A stretch of DNA of 47,616 nt from Ruminococcus flavefaciens (GTDB taxonomy: Bacteria; Bacillota; Clostridia; Oscillospirales; Ruminococcaceae): assembly GCA_902762855.1 (NCBI GenBank), contig CACWPR010000024.1, forward strand, positions 1-47,616. Reading direction: 5' to 3'. Shown one piece after another: positions 1-7,150 of this stretch. The notes beneath the pieces are model-generated. The model did not search any database. It was not told the DNA's origin and was given only the letters and a program-made list of their open reading frames with translations. The translations under genes and the position numbers were made by a program. The number at the start of each line of letters is the position of its first letter. The stretch's first letter is position 1.

Positions 1-16
1 TGCGCCCGTTTTTTAT
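1..16 (+). terminator. 3' half of a terminator from an upstream gene
   Basis: The window opens with TGCGCCCG followed by a run of six T. This looks like the descending arm and U-tract of an intrinsic terminator whose ascending arm lies outside the window. The bases resemble the right arms of complete terminators found later in the window. Confidence 0.45.
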
Positions 17-93
17 AAAACTATGAGAGAAATCCTCTGTTGGTACGTCTAAAAAATAAGGCAAATAATAACCATACGAAAGGAGGAGACCCC

Positions 94-648
94 ATGGACA
101 AGGGAGCTGAATATTACCGCCGATATCTTGACGGCGACGATGACGCTATCGCTGAGCTTATCCGTGACTACAAGGACGGACTGCTGCTATATATAAACGA
201 AATGACCGGCAACATAAGTCTTGCTGAGGAGTTCATGGAGGATGCCTTCTTCAAGCTGGTAACACGGAAGCCGAAATTCCGGGGGAAAAGCAAGTTCAAG
301 ACATGGCTCTATGCCATTGGCCGTAATGCTGCAATAGACGGCATGAGAAAACGTTCCCGGCTCAGTGACCTCTCTCCGGAGGACTGCGGCAGTATCAGCG
401 ATGAGGAAAATATTGAAAGAAACTATCTCAGGGAGGAGCAGAAGATACACCTTCACCGTGTAATGAGCCGTCTGAACCCGGATTACAGGCAGGTCCTCTA
501 CCTGACCTTTTTTGAGGGACTCTCAAACGGTGAGGCTGCCGAAGTAATGAAGAAGTCCCGGCGGCAGATAGAACAGCTCCTGTACAGAGCCAAGCTCTCC
601 CTTAGGTCAGAACTTGAAAAGGAGGGATTTGAGTATGAAGTCTTATAA
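94..648 (+). CDS. ECF-type RNA polymerase sigma factor
   Basis: 184-residue sigma-70 family protein that would direct RNA polymerase to a small regulon. The N-terminal half carries a region 2 fold (residues about 10-85, with the typical FKTWLYAIGRNAAIDGMRK segment of region 2.3/2.4) and the C-terminal half a region 4 helix-turn-helix (about 125-175, YRQVLYLTFFEGLSNGEAAEVM). Its length is normal for ECF factors and regions 1 and 3 are absent. The ATG at 94 is preferred over upstream codons because AGGAGGAG lies just upstream. The downstream gene overlaps its end by 14 bp, so the pair is co-transcribed and probably translationally coupled. No canonical zinc-binding anti-sigma factor is adjacent; the overlapping membrane protein occupies that place. 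Confidence 0.9.
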   Translation: MDKGAEYYRRYLDGDDDAIAELIRDYKDGLLLYINEMTGNISLAEEFMEDAFFKLVTRKPKFRGKSKFKTWLYAIGRNAAIDGMRKRSRLSDLSPEDCGSISDEENIERNYLREEQKIHLHRVMSRLNPDYRQVLYLTFFEGLSNGEAAEVMKKSRRQIEQLLYRAKLSLRSELEKEGFEYEVL

Positions 649-1933
649 AGAGATAGCCGACAGCGTTCTTGCAAGACGTGATGAGTACCTTGCGGAAAAG
701 AAACGCCGCAAAGCGCTGTTCATAAAGCGGATGTCAGTGGCTATGAGCTGTATGATAGTTCTTTTTATCGGCATAGGAGTATGGCGCAGCGATATGCTCA
801 GGTCCGCAGCTCCTGACCCTGACGGAGGCCAGTTCATCTCCGGAGACGAGCTTATAGAAGAGCCTGTGACTACCGGTCCACCGGACTCCACACCTATTGT
901 AACGACAGCCAGGCAGACCGGAACTCTGCCTCCTGATGTCACTGCTTCTGCGGTAACAACATCGGAGACAGCGGCTGTCACGACTACAGCAGCATTTCAG
1001 CCGGAGGTCACGGTACAGACCACAAGGCAAGTCACCAGCATAACAGACCGCTCCGATGTGACTACAGCAGTCCGTACCTCAGCACATACACGGACTACTG
1101 CAACTTCATTGCGGCAGACCACATCAGTAAGGACAGCTTCAACAGTAACAACCGCTCAGACAACTGTTACAACTGCACATACAACTACCGGAGCTCCGGA
1201 AACGACTTTGGGTACGACTATCCGCACCACAGTGAATACTACTACAACACTCCAGACTTCAACTACATATAATATGCCTACAAACTATACAACGACCACC
1301 TATTTCACCACCACTACACTGATGTATACATATACCGGGCCATACACCCTTGAAGGGCATACCGGATATATCATAACCAGTTGTACTGAAAAAAATCCCG
1401 GTGCCTATCTTGGCGATGACATTGCAAGTAACGGTTTTTCAAAGAATACCGTTGAAATATACAGTTCTTTGAGCACATCAAACGAATACAGTCTTATAGC
1501 AAAGTACCAGTTCAGAAATTATTACTATTGTGCTCTGAACACAGCCTACGTCCCGGCTGACCTCCTCACCTGGTACTATGATTCCGGTTCATCTGACACC
1601 ATGTTTCTGAGCAGCTATACCTCAGACCTGTCAGCGGCGCTCCCAGACGGTTCAGAAAGTCTGAAAAAGTTCATTACAAGCAACGGAGCCGCAAAGTGTG
1701 AGTCGGTTTCAAGCTCTGTGATGAACGATGACATTATGGCCAGCTACGGCGCAGTCGGGACCGGCGGTACCATAGGGGTAGAATGCCCCGGAAGAGGAAC
1801 CTGGAACGTAAAATTCTATTTCTGCAAGAGCGGATACCTGTATATATACGACACAGAGCGTGCCAAGTATGCCGGAACTGTGCTGGCATTCAACGTTGGC
1901 TCCGGCGCCGTGGAATCGTTCATATCAACTTGA
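635..1933 (+). CDS. Thr-rich membrane-anchored protein coupled to the ECF sigma factor
   Basis: 432 residues. A short basic cytoplasmic N-terminus (about 1-30) is followed by one hydrophobic segment (about 32-50), then a low-complexity stretch very rich in Thr, with Val, Ser and Ala (about 79-240, runs such as YTTTTYFTTTTL), then a C-terminal globular domain (about 245-432) rich in Tyr, Ser and Gly that I do not recognise. The topology suggests an extracytoplasmic domain on a long, possibly glycosylated stalk. The ATG at 635 is chosen because GGAGGG lies 5-10 bases upstream; it overlaps the sigma gene. By position it could act as an anti-sigma factor or signal sensor, with the N-terminal 30 residues contacting the sigma factor, but no anti-sigma motif is visible. 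It could equally be a surface adhesin or target of the sigma factor. Confidence 0.75.
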   Translation: MKSYKEIADSVLARRDEYLAEKKRRKALFIKRMSVAMSCMIVLFIGIGVWRSDMLRSAAPDPDGGQFISGDELIEEPVTTGPPDSTPIVTTARQTGTLPPDVTASAVTTSETAAVTTTAAFQPEVTVQTTRQVTSITDRSDVTTAVRTSAHTRTTATSLRQTTSVRTASTVTTAQTTVTTAHTTTGAPETTLGTTIRTTVNTTTTLQTSTTYNMPTNYTTTTYFTTTTLMYTYTGPYTLEGHTGYIITSCTEKNPGAYLGDDIASNGFSKNTVEIYSSLSTSNEYSLIAKYQFRNYYYCALNTAYVPADLLTWYYDSGSSDTMFLSSYTSDLSAALPDGSESLKKFITSNGAAKCESVSSSVMNDDIMASYGAVGTGGTIGVECPGRGTWNVKFYFCKSGYLYIYDTERAKYAGTVLAFNVGSGAVESFIST

Positions 1934-1948
1934 GCAGTCCGACCCGGC

Positions 1949-1977
1949 TTGACAATTGAAGGGAAATGTAGTACAAT
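1949..1977 (+). promoter_or_regulatory. sigma-A promoter for the CPBP protease gene
   Basis: TTGACA at 1949-1954, 17 bp spacer, TACAAT at 1972-1977. The next start codon is at 2006 with a GGAGG site at 1994-1998. Confidence 0.85.
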
Positions 1978-2005
1978 GAGGTATGATTATTCCGGAGGTG
2001 ACTGG

Positions 2006-3013
2006 ATGATAAAACTCAGACCGAAAATGTTCGAGGAATCCTCAAAGTCCTTTGCATCGAAGAATATCTTCGTGCAGATACTCATTTTCCTGATAGTTTT
2101 TCTTATAATATATCTGTTCGAGGCTATAGTCCCTGCTATCCTGACGGTCCCGAAAATGCTGGATGAGTTCAGCAATGACCAGGAGCTCCTGAACGGCACC
2201 AAAAAGCTCACGATGAAGGAGTCTATGTCAATAGCCTCCAAGCTCTCTGGCAAGCCGGAGATAATGATACCAACACTGCTGAGCACTGTTTTCGGTACCA
2301 TTGTCAGCATATTTTACTGCCGTTGTATCGAGATGAGACCCGTCCGTTCAATGGGTATGCGTAAGCGCAAGCTGGTCCCTCACTACCTATTGGGACTTGT
2401 TGTGGGACTGGCTATGATGTCTGCGATAACTCTCCTGACTGTACTGACAGGCACCAACAGCATAAGCCTTTGCAGCAGTATAAGCGCAAAGATAATAGCT
2501 CTCTACTTCCTTGGATTCTTCATTCAGGGAATGAGTGAGGAGTTCATATTCAGAGGCTACCTCATGACAACTATCGGCGGAGGAAGTTCTCCGGTGCTTG
2601 CTGTAGCAGTCAGCTCTGCGGCCTTTGGAATGGCTCATATAGCCAATCCCGGCATCAGCGTACTTGCAATGTTCAACCTCATTCTCTTCGGAGTATTTGC
2701 GGCTCTGTACATGATATATTTCGACGACATCTGGGGCGGATGTGCCATACACTCTATCTGGAACTTCTCTCAGGGAAACCTATATGGCATAAGCGTCAGC
2801 GGTTCCGGGGAAACTGAGTCGGTATTCCGCACTGCATCAAAGTCCTCACATGACTTCCTTACCGGAGGAAAGTTCGGTATCGAGGGAAGTATATTCACTA
2901 CATTTATCCTGGGCGCCGGTACAGCAATAGTACTTTATCTTATGTACCAGAGGCAGCAGAAGGAGGAAGTTCCGGAGCAGGGCAGCCAGGATACAGCAAA
3001 TGATACTAAGTAA
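2006..3013 (+). CDS. CPBP family intramembrane metalloprotease (CAAX protease-like)
   Basis: 335-residue polytopic membrane protein with about eight hydrophobic segments. The three conserved CPBP/Abi motifs are visible in order: EEFIFRG (EExxxR, metal-binding or catalytic Glu pair), FGMAH (FxxxH), and HSIWN (HxxxN). This family includes Rce1-type proteases and bacteriocin self-immunity proteins. The ATG at 2006 has an ideal ribosome binding site; the reading frame continues upstream into the promoter, so an earlier start is unlikely. It has its own promoter and terminator, so it is a single-gene unit. Substrate unknown. Confidence 0.88.
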   Translation: MIKLRPKMFEESSKSFASKNIFVQILIFLIVFLIIYLFEAIVPAILTVPKMLDEFSNDQELLNGTKKLTMKESMSIASKLSGKPEIMIPTLLSTVFGTIVSIFYCRCIEMRPVRSMGMRKRKLVPHYLLGLVVGLAMMSAITLLTVLTGTNSISLCSSISAKIIALYFLGFFIQGMSEEFIFRGYLMTTIGGGSSPVLAVAVSSAAFGMAHIANPGISVLAMFNLILFGVFAALYMIYFDDIWGGCAIHSIWNFSQGNLYGISVSGSGETESVFRTASKSSHDFLTGGKFGIEGSIFTTFILGAGTAIVLYLMYQRQQKEEVPEQGSQDTANDTK

Positions 3014-3060
3014 CTATCCGGAGACTTTCCGCTGGCCTGAGCTGCGGATAAGTGTTCTGT

Positions 3061-3098
3061 TCAAGGGCCGCCTTTGGCGGTCCTTGATTCTCTATTTT
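3061..3098 (+). terminator. intrinsic terminator after the CPBP gene
   Basis: Arms 3061-3072 and 3076-3087 pair over 12 bp with one G-T wobble and a TTT loop, followed by a T-rich stretch. Confidence 0.75.
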
Positions 3099-3120
3099 GT
3101 TGATCAGCCGGATAATGCGC

Positions 3121-3357
3121 CGTAAGCGAAAGCAGAGTATGTCTCACCCGGTGAGTGAGCGAGTTTACGAGCGTCAACGTGCCCGGGTCCAGCGTCACGC
3201 TGGCCTATGTCTCACCCGGTGAGTGAGCGAGTTTACGAGCGTCAACGTGTCCGGGTCCAGCGTCACGCTGGCCGTAAGCGAAAGCAGAGTATGTCTCACC
3301 AGGTGAGTGAGCGAGTTTACGAGCGCCAACGTGAACGGGTCCAGCGTCACGCTGGTG
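3121..3357. repeat. three-copy 68-85 bp direct repeat array with internal palindromes
   Basis: Core copies of 68 bp start at 3138, 3206 and 3290. A 17-bp prefix (CGTAAGCGAAAGCAGAG) precedes copies 1 and 3, giving an 85-bp long unit. Each core contains two dyads: CTCACCCGGTGAG (arms CTCACC/GGTGAG; in copy 3 the first arm is followed by A instead of C) and CCAGCGTCACGCTGG (arms CCAGCG/CGCTGG). The unit is nearly free of stops on both strands, so it generates spurious open frames, but no ribosome binding site supports translation. The array lies between the CPBP terminator and the WXG100 promoter region. The repeat length and hairpins fit an intergenic palindromic repeat family rather than CRISPR, because there are no unique spacers. 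Confidence 0.85.
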
Positions 3358-3492
3358 CAGTTCGTCATAAAAAAAGTGCATTTCATCAGTAAAACGAAAA
3401 AAGTCTGAAAATTGTGGTATAGTATAATCATCCCAAGGGGAACAGAAAAAATCCCCGCTAAATCAAGAATAACTTAAACGGAGGTATTTACT

Positions 3493-3795
3493 ATGGCAAG
3501 CAATTTTAAAGTAACCGCATCTAATCTCAAGTCAACCGCAGATCAGCTTGAGGAAATGAACGCTCAGTTCAAAACAACTGTTAGTGAGCTTGAATCAACA
3601 GAAGCATCACTGAGCTCTATGTGGGAGGGCGAGGCAAGAGACGCTTTCCACAAGGTCTTTGCAGAAGATAAGGGTCAGATGGACGAGTTTACCGCTCTTA
3701 TCTCAAAGTATGCAGCATCACTCAATACTATAGCTGCAAATTACGCAACTGCTGAGCAGACAAACACACAGACTGCCGCTACAAGAAATTCCTGA
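3493..3795 (+). CDS. WXG100 family protein (EsxA-like), copy 1
   Basis: 100-residue helical hairpin protein of the WXG100 family, the small dimeric substrates of type VII secretion. The turn motif is WEG at about residue 43 (SSMWEGEARDAF) and the C-terminal helix ends with YATAE, matching the YxxxD/E export signal. GGAGG lies 8 bases before the ATG. First gene of a five-gene plus-strand cluster (3493-5528). No signal peptide, as expected for the family. The AT-rich leader contains a TATAAT-like box at 3423-3428, but no good -35 was found. Confidence 0.92.
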   Translation: MASNFKVTASNLKSTADQLEEMNAQFKTTVSELESTEASLSSMWEGEARDAFHKVFAEDKGQMDEFTALISKYAASLNTIAANYATAEQTNTQTAATRNS

Positions 3796-3852
3796 CGGCC
3801 GTTTTCACAGACTTATATACAATGCGCTTATTTATGAAAGGAAGTATTTATT

Positions 3853-4173
3853 ATGGCTGATACATCTATCATCAAGGTTGACCCTCAGGTCCTCAAAACT
3901 ACAGCAGAGACATTCCAGTCACAGGGTACAAAGGTCTCATCTCTCACACAGCAGATGATGACTCTTATCACAGGCCTTTCCTCACAGTGGGAAGGCGAGG
4001 CTTCCACAGCTTACGTTACTAAGTTCAAGGGCCTTCAGGATGACATCGAAAAGCTCATGAAGAAGATAAACGAGTATACAACAGACCTCCAGTCTATCGC
4101 AGCCGTTTATGAGTCCTATGAGCAGAAGAGCACAGAAGAGGCAAGCGCTCTCTCTGATAACGTTATCTCCTGA
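3853..4173 (+). CDS. WXG100 family protein (EsxA-like), copy 2
   Basis: 106-residue WXG100 protein related to the preceding gene. The hairpin turn carries WEG (SSQWEGEASTAY) and the C-terminus has YESYE, again YxxxE. An AAGGAAG site precedes the ATG by about 8 bases. The 57-bp gap to the previous gene holds no terminator, so the two are co-transcribed and could form a heterodimer such as EsxA/EsxB; homodimers are also known in Firmicutes. A very stable hairpin follows the stop codon and may separate expression of this pair from the genes downstream. Confidence 0.92.
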   Translation: MADTSIIKVDPQVLKTTAETFQSQGTKVSSLTQQMMTLITGLSSQWEGEASTAYVTKFKGLQDDIEKLMKKINEYTTDLQSIAAVYESYEQKSTEEASALSDNVIS

Positions 4174-4232
4174 CGTTCCCCGTCACACACCAGACCGTGA
4201 GCCGCAGCTTTACAACTGCGGCTCACGGAACG
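4174..4232 (+). promoter_or_regulatory. strong intra-operon hairpin after the two WXG100 genes
   Basis: Arms 4195-4207 and 4216-4228 form a perfect 13-bp GC-rich stem with an 8-nt loop, possibly extended by CGTTCC (4174-4179) against GGAACG (4227-4232). No T-tract follows, so it is not a standard terminator. It could protect the 3' end of a processed esx mRNA. Confidence 0.6.
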
Positions 4233-4257
4233 CTATATCTGCGAAAGGGTCTGAGCT

Positions 4258-4635
4258 ATGTATAGAATAAACAGTGAGATCCTCCTCTCAGAGGGGGACG
4301 TTCTTGAAAATAAAGCCCGCAGCATCGGGGAGTGTCTTGATAAGCTCAGTACCGCAGAAAGAGACATCGACCTCCTCGGCAGTGACAGCGGCCTGAGAGA
4401 CAGACTGGTCTCAATAATAAAAGAGCTGGAGTCTCAGCAGGAAAGCCTCAGGAAATTGTCCCATGTACTGCGTGCAGCCGCAGAGGTGGCAAGCGACACC
4501 GACAGCCGCACTGTAATGATATGCAGTCATGAGACACAGCTAAGGAAAAATATGGTACACTGTATGATGAACAGTGAAAGCGACCGTCCCGACAGCTATG
4601 CTCTGCCGGTAAACGTGGTCATCAGAGGAAAGTGA
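4258..4635 (+). CDS. helical protein of the type VII secretion-like cluster
   Basis: 125 residues, mostly charged alpha-helix in the first 85 positions (LSEGDVLENKARSIGECLDKL, then a predicted turn and a second helix), with a less regular C-terminal tail containing two Cys. The helical hairpin layout resembles WXG100 or T7SS chaperone-like proteins, but the W-x-G turn is absent and I cannot place it in a family. GAAAGGG lies upstream of the ATG, and it is 19 bp from the next WXG-like gene. Its function is inferred from position only. Confidence 0.6.
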   Translation: MYRINSEILLSEGDVLENKARSIGECLDKLSTAERDIDLLGSDSGLRDRLVSIIKELESQQESLRKLSHVLRAAAEVASDTDSRTVMICSHETQLRKNMVHCMMNSESDRPDSYALPVNVVIRGK

Positions 4636-4654
4636 CCCAGGGAGGTATCAGGGT

Positions 4655-4954
4655 ATGGAAAAAAAGCTCGATTATGACTTCGCCGCAGGCGAAAGATGCA
4701 TCTCCGTACTGAACGAGGTGCTGGAGCAGTATAACAGGATATGCTCGGATACCGAGGGCTCTTTGCAGAACGTTACTGAGGCCTGGCAGGGTGAGCAGTC
4801 CGGGCAGCTCCGAATGGCTGCGGACAATACGTCACGGTCATTGCAGAAAATGAAACTTGAACTGAACTCCTTCAGCGAAGCTCTTAAAGAACGTCATCAA
4901 AGAATGGTCAGCACCGAAGAGCAGCTCTCCGGGACCTATTGCACTGGAGTGTGA
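4655..4954 (+). CDS. WXG100-like protein, copy 3
   Basis: 99-residue helical hairpin protein. The turn motif is WQG (TEAWQGEQSGQL) near residue 44, preceded and followed by amphipathic helices. Unlike the two upstream WXG100 proteins it lacks a clear YxxxD/E tail and ends with a Cys-containing tail, so it may be a partner rather than the signal-bearing subunit. GGGAGG precedes the ATG by about 9 bases. The stop lies 4 bp before the next gene, indicating one mRNA with the FHA protein. Confidence 0.82.
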   Translation: MEKKLDYDFAAGERCISVLNEVLEQYNRICSDTEGSLQNVTEAWQGEQSGQLRMAADNTSRSLQKMKLELNSFSEALKERHQRMVSTEEQLSGTYCTGV

Positions 4955-4958
4955 CATC

Positions 4959-5528
4959 ATGAGTACGAATACCATACTTATAATATGCTTTGCCGCTCTT
5001 ATCGTGGTACTTCTGGTACTGCTCATAGCATTTATCGTAGTGTCCAGAAGAAACAGCATTCCAAAGGAACATCGCCGTGATATAACCTTCACCGACGGAG
5101 CAGACGTTAGCAACGGAATGATGAATGTCAGCCGTACAGGCGCCGGCTTCAACCGCAAGCTCCAGGGAACTATACTCATAAGTGTAGACGGCACAGTTAC
5201 CGGGATAAATGACTCCCGGAGAAATTCAGTGATGCAGATACGCAGGTTACAGGACAATGTTGTATTTGACCTTGTGATGACCGGAGATGTCACACTCGGT
5301 AGGATACAGAACAGCTTCATAGAAGGCTATTACTGCGTCACAGACAGCTCTGATGTCTCAAAGTACCATTGTTCTCTGAAACGGAATGACGACGGCTCTG
5401 TGCTCATTACAGACCTGAATTCCACCAATCATACATACGTCAACGGCATACGCATAGAGGGTACATCAGTCCTCCGCCGTGGAGACGTTTTCCGCATGGG
5501 ACATCATTGCGATTTCATGCTCCTGTGA
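4959..5528 (+). CDS. membrane-anchored FHA domain protein of the T7SS-like cluster
   Basis: 189 residues. One N-terminal membrane segment (about 5-27) is followed by a linker and a C-terminal FHA domain (about 105-189). FHA signature residues are visible: LGR, then SKYHCSL (SxxH), then NSTNHTYVNG (NxTxVNG), which form the phosphothreonine-binding surface. In Firmicute type VII systems FHA domains occur at the N-terminus of EssC; here the domain is on a separate anchored protein. It probably links the cluster to Ser/Thr kinase signalling or to the secretion ATPase. No EssC, EsaA or EssB homologue is present in this window. Last gene of the cluster, followed by a bidirectional terminator. Confidence 0.85.
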   Translation: MSTNTILIICFAALIVVLLVLLIAFIVVSRRNSIPKEHRRDITFTDGADVSNGMMNVSRTGAGFNRKLQGTILISVDGTVTGINDSRRNSVMQIRRLQDNVVFDLVMTGDVTLGRIQNSFIEGYYCVTDSSDVSKYHCSLKRNDDGSVLITDLNSTNHTYVNGIRIEGTSVLRRGDVFRMGHHCDFMLL

Positions 5529-5551
5529 TACTTTTTTAGGGTAAAAAAAAT

Positions 5552-5590
5552 CGGGCGTACATCATGTACGCCCGTTTCTGTTATTTATCA
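5552..5590. terminator. bidirectional terminator between the FHA and GH5 genes
   Basis: Perfect 10-bp stem (5552-5561 with 5565-5574) around a TCA loop, flanked by A-rich sequence on the left (5542-5551) and a T-rich stretch on the right, so it can end transcription from both convergent genes. Confidence 0.8.
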
Positions 5591-5593
5591 GTA

Positions 5594-6991
5594 TCAGAAT
5601 TCAAATGCAGGTATGAGCTCCAGCAGGAGTCGCTGTACTTCAAGGGCATCCTGTACGGTAAGGAGACCGGCAGCTCTGTCGTGAACGTTTGCTGCGTCAG
5701 AACCCTTTTCGGTGATGTGCTTCTCATCTGTGCCGTTTATGCCATATTTGTCAGCGTTAGCGATAGACTGCATTATCAGAACGACGTCATTCATCATGAC
5801 TGTGCCGTCGCCGTCAGCATCTCCCCAGACTGTATTTTCAACAGGGCCGGACTTAGGCTCCGGTATGCTCCTGAGCTCTTCCATGAGGACCTGGTCGCTC
5901 ATCTTGCAGGCACTGCGGTCGTACTGTGCTCCGGTGACATCCCACATAACGGGACAGATATGGCGGTCGTAGGCAGCCTTGCAGACAGAGCTGAGGAAGA
6001 GCCTCACAGATTCCTTTTCCTTGTTCTTTATGGGGCAGCCGTATTCACCGATAATTACCGGGACTCCCTTGTCGATGAAGGTGGACCTCAGCATATCCAT
6101 TTGCTGGTTAAGCTCTGCAAAGTCGGCATCTGTGCCCCAGGTAGAGCGCATCTTTGCCCAGTCAGCGTCCTCTTCGAGTATTGCAAAACCGGCAGGGGTG
6201 TAGTAGTGAACTGAAACTGCACAGCGTCCGGCAGGGTCGGAGGGCATTTTGAACATACTGTCACAGGTGAGGGTTATGTCGGTGTTATAGCCGGATATGA
6301 GCAGATGACGCTGTGGATTGTTGCCGCCGGAATTTCTTACAACGTCTACGAACTGCTGGTTTATTTCGTTGACCAGAGCGTAGGACTCGTCCTTGCCGTT
6401 GGTGCCGCCCCACCTGTTCCAGAGGGACTCCCAGCCGAGCTCTTCGTTCTGTGACTCGAACATAAGGTGATCATCGTAGTCCTTGAATCCCTCGCATATC
6501 TGTTCCCACATACGGGTGTAGCGGGTCATATTTTCTGACTTGTTCTCCGGGAACTTGTTTACCCAGCCGTTGTCCCAGTGTATGTTGATGATAGCGTACA
6601 TATCAGCGTCTATGGTCCATGTTACGAGCTGCTTTACACGGTCCATGTAATCAGAGCTTATGGTGTAGTTGTCGCCCATCATGTTTGACCATGCCACAGG
6701 GATGCGGACAACTCCGAATCCTTCATCAGCGTAGCCCTGTATCATTGACTGAGTGATAACAGGACTGCCCCAGGCGGTCTCATAGGACTTTACAGTGCCG
6801 TCACCCCACTGAGCTATCCAGTCGCCGGCGGACTCCATAGTATTGCCCAGGTTGATGCCTATGCCCATATCACGGACGAGCTCCATGGTGGAGATGTCAC
6901 GCATCTCAGGGGACTCGGCAGATGCGGCTGAGGGAGCTGCGGGTATGAGGGAGAGAGCCGCAGCGGTGAGAAGAGAGAGTATTTTTTTCAT
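5594..6991 (-). CDS. secreted GH5-family endoglucanase with C-terminal dockerin
   Basis: 465 residues. The signal peptide is at 1-25 (KKILSLLTAAALSLIPA, cleavage near ASA-ES). The glycoside hydrolase family 5 domain follows at about 30-375: NLGNT near residue 48, acid/base Glu183 in SQNEE, HYYTP near 262, nucleophile Glu316 in IIGEYGCP. The pattern resembles subfamily 4 cellulases/xyloglucanases. The C-terminal dockerin (about 388-460) has a clear first calcium loop (DADGDGTVMMND) and a divergent second one, so the enzyme should attach to a cohesin on a scaffoldin. The ATG at 6991 is chosen because TGGAGGA precedes it and the signal peptide begins there. Divergent from an AraC regulator whose promoter region carries a large palindrome. 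Confidence 0.93.
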   Translation of the reverse strand: MKKILSLLTAAALSLIPAAPSAASAESPEMRDISTMELVRDMGIGINLGNTMESAGDWIAQWGDGTVKSYETAWGSPVITQSMIQGYADEGFGVVRIPVAWSNMMGDNYTISSDYMDRVKQLVTWTIDADMYAIINIHWDNGWVNKFPENKSENMTRYTRMWEQICEGFKDYDDHLMFESQNEELGWESLWNRWGGTNGKDESYALVNEINQQFVDVVRNSGGNNPQRHLLISGYNTDITLTCDSMFKMPSDPAGRCAVSVHYYTPAGFAILEEDADWAKMRSTWGTDADFAELNQQMDMLRSTFIDKGVPVIIGEYGCPIKNKEKESVRLFLSSVCKAAYDRHICPVMWDVTGAQYDRSACKMSDQVLMEELRSIPEPKSGPVENTVWGDADGDGTVMMNDVVLIMQSIANADKYGINGTDEKHITEKGSDAANVHDRAAGLLTVQDALEVQRLLLELIPAFEF

Positions 6992-7043
6992 TATGATTCC
7001 TCCAGAAATAAAAGAAATAAATGACGAAGGGGCAGCATTTATC

Positions 7044-7084
7044 TTGTGATTTTGAGCAAACTGTGCTATAATGATTATAGCACA
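7044..7084. promoter_or_regulatory. palindromic operator over the AraC/GH5 divergent promoter region
   Basis: TTGTGA (7044-7049), 17 bp spacer and TATAAT (7067-7072) form a plus-strand promoter toward the AraC gene. The -10 lies inside a perfect inverted repeat at 7062-7084, arms TGTGCTATAAT and ATTATAGCACA around a single G. The other arm offers a TATAAT on the minus strand toward GH5, though its -35 is poor. This is a probable binding site for a dimeric regulator. Confidence 0.7.
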
Positions 7085-7150
7085 ATAACTTCTGTAAATT
7101 AAGGATAATTCCGCCAACATACAGCACTAAAACGACACGGAGGTATCAGA

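Noticed and set aside
3138..3357. CRISPR array
   Set aside because: Repeats are 68 bp, two of them directly adjacent, with no unique spacers and no cas genes nearby.
3195..3431. Open frames on both strands across the repeat array (about 60-78 codons)
   Set aside because: They consist of the repeated unit translated, have no ribosome binding site and exist on both strands; the repeat itself explains them.
5564..6214. 216-codon plus-strand open frame opposite the GH5 gene
   Set aside because: It is the antisense shadow of the dockerin/GH5 coding region and lacks a ribosome binding site and protein-like features.
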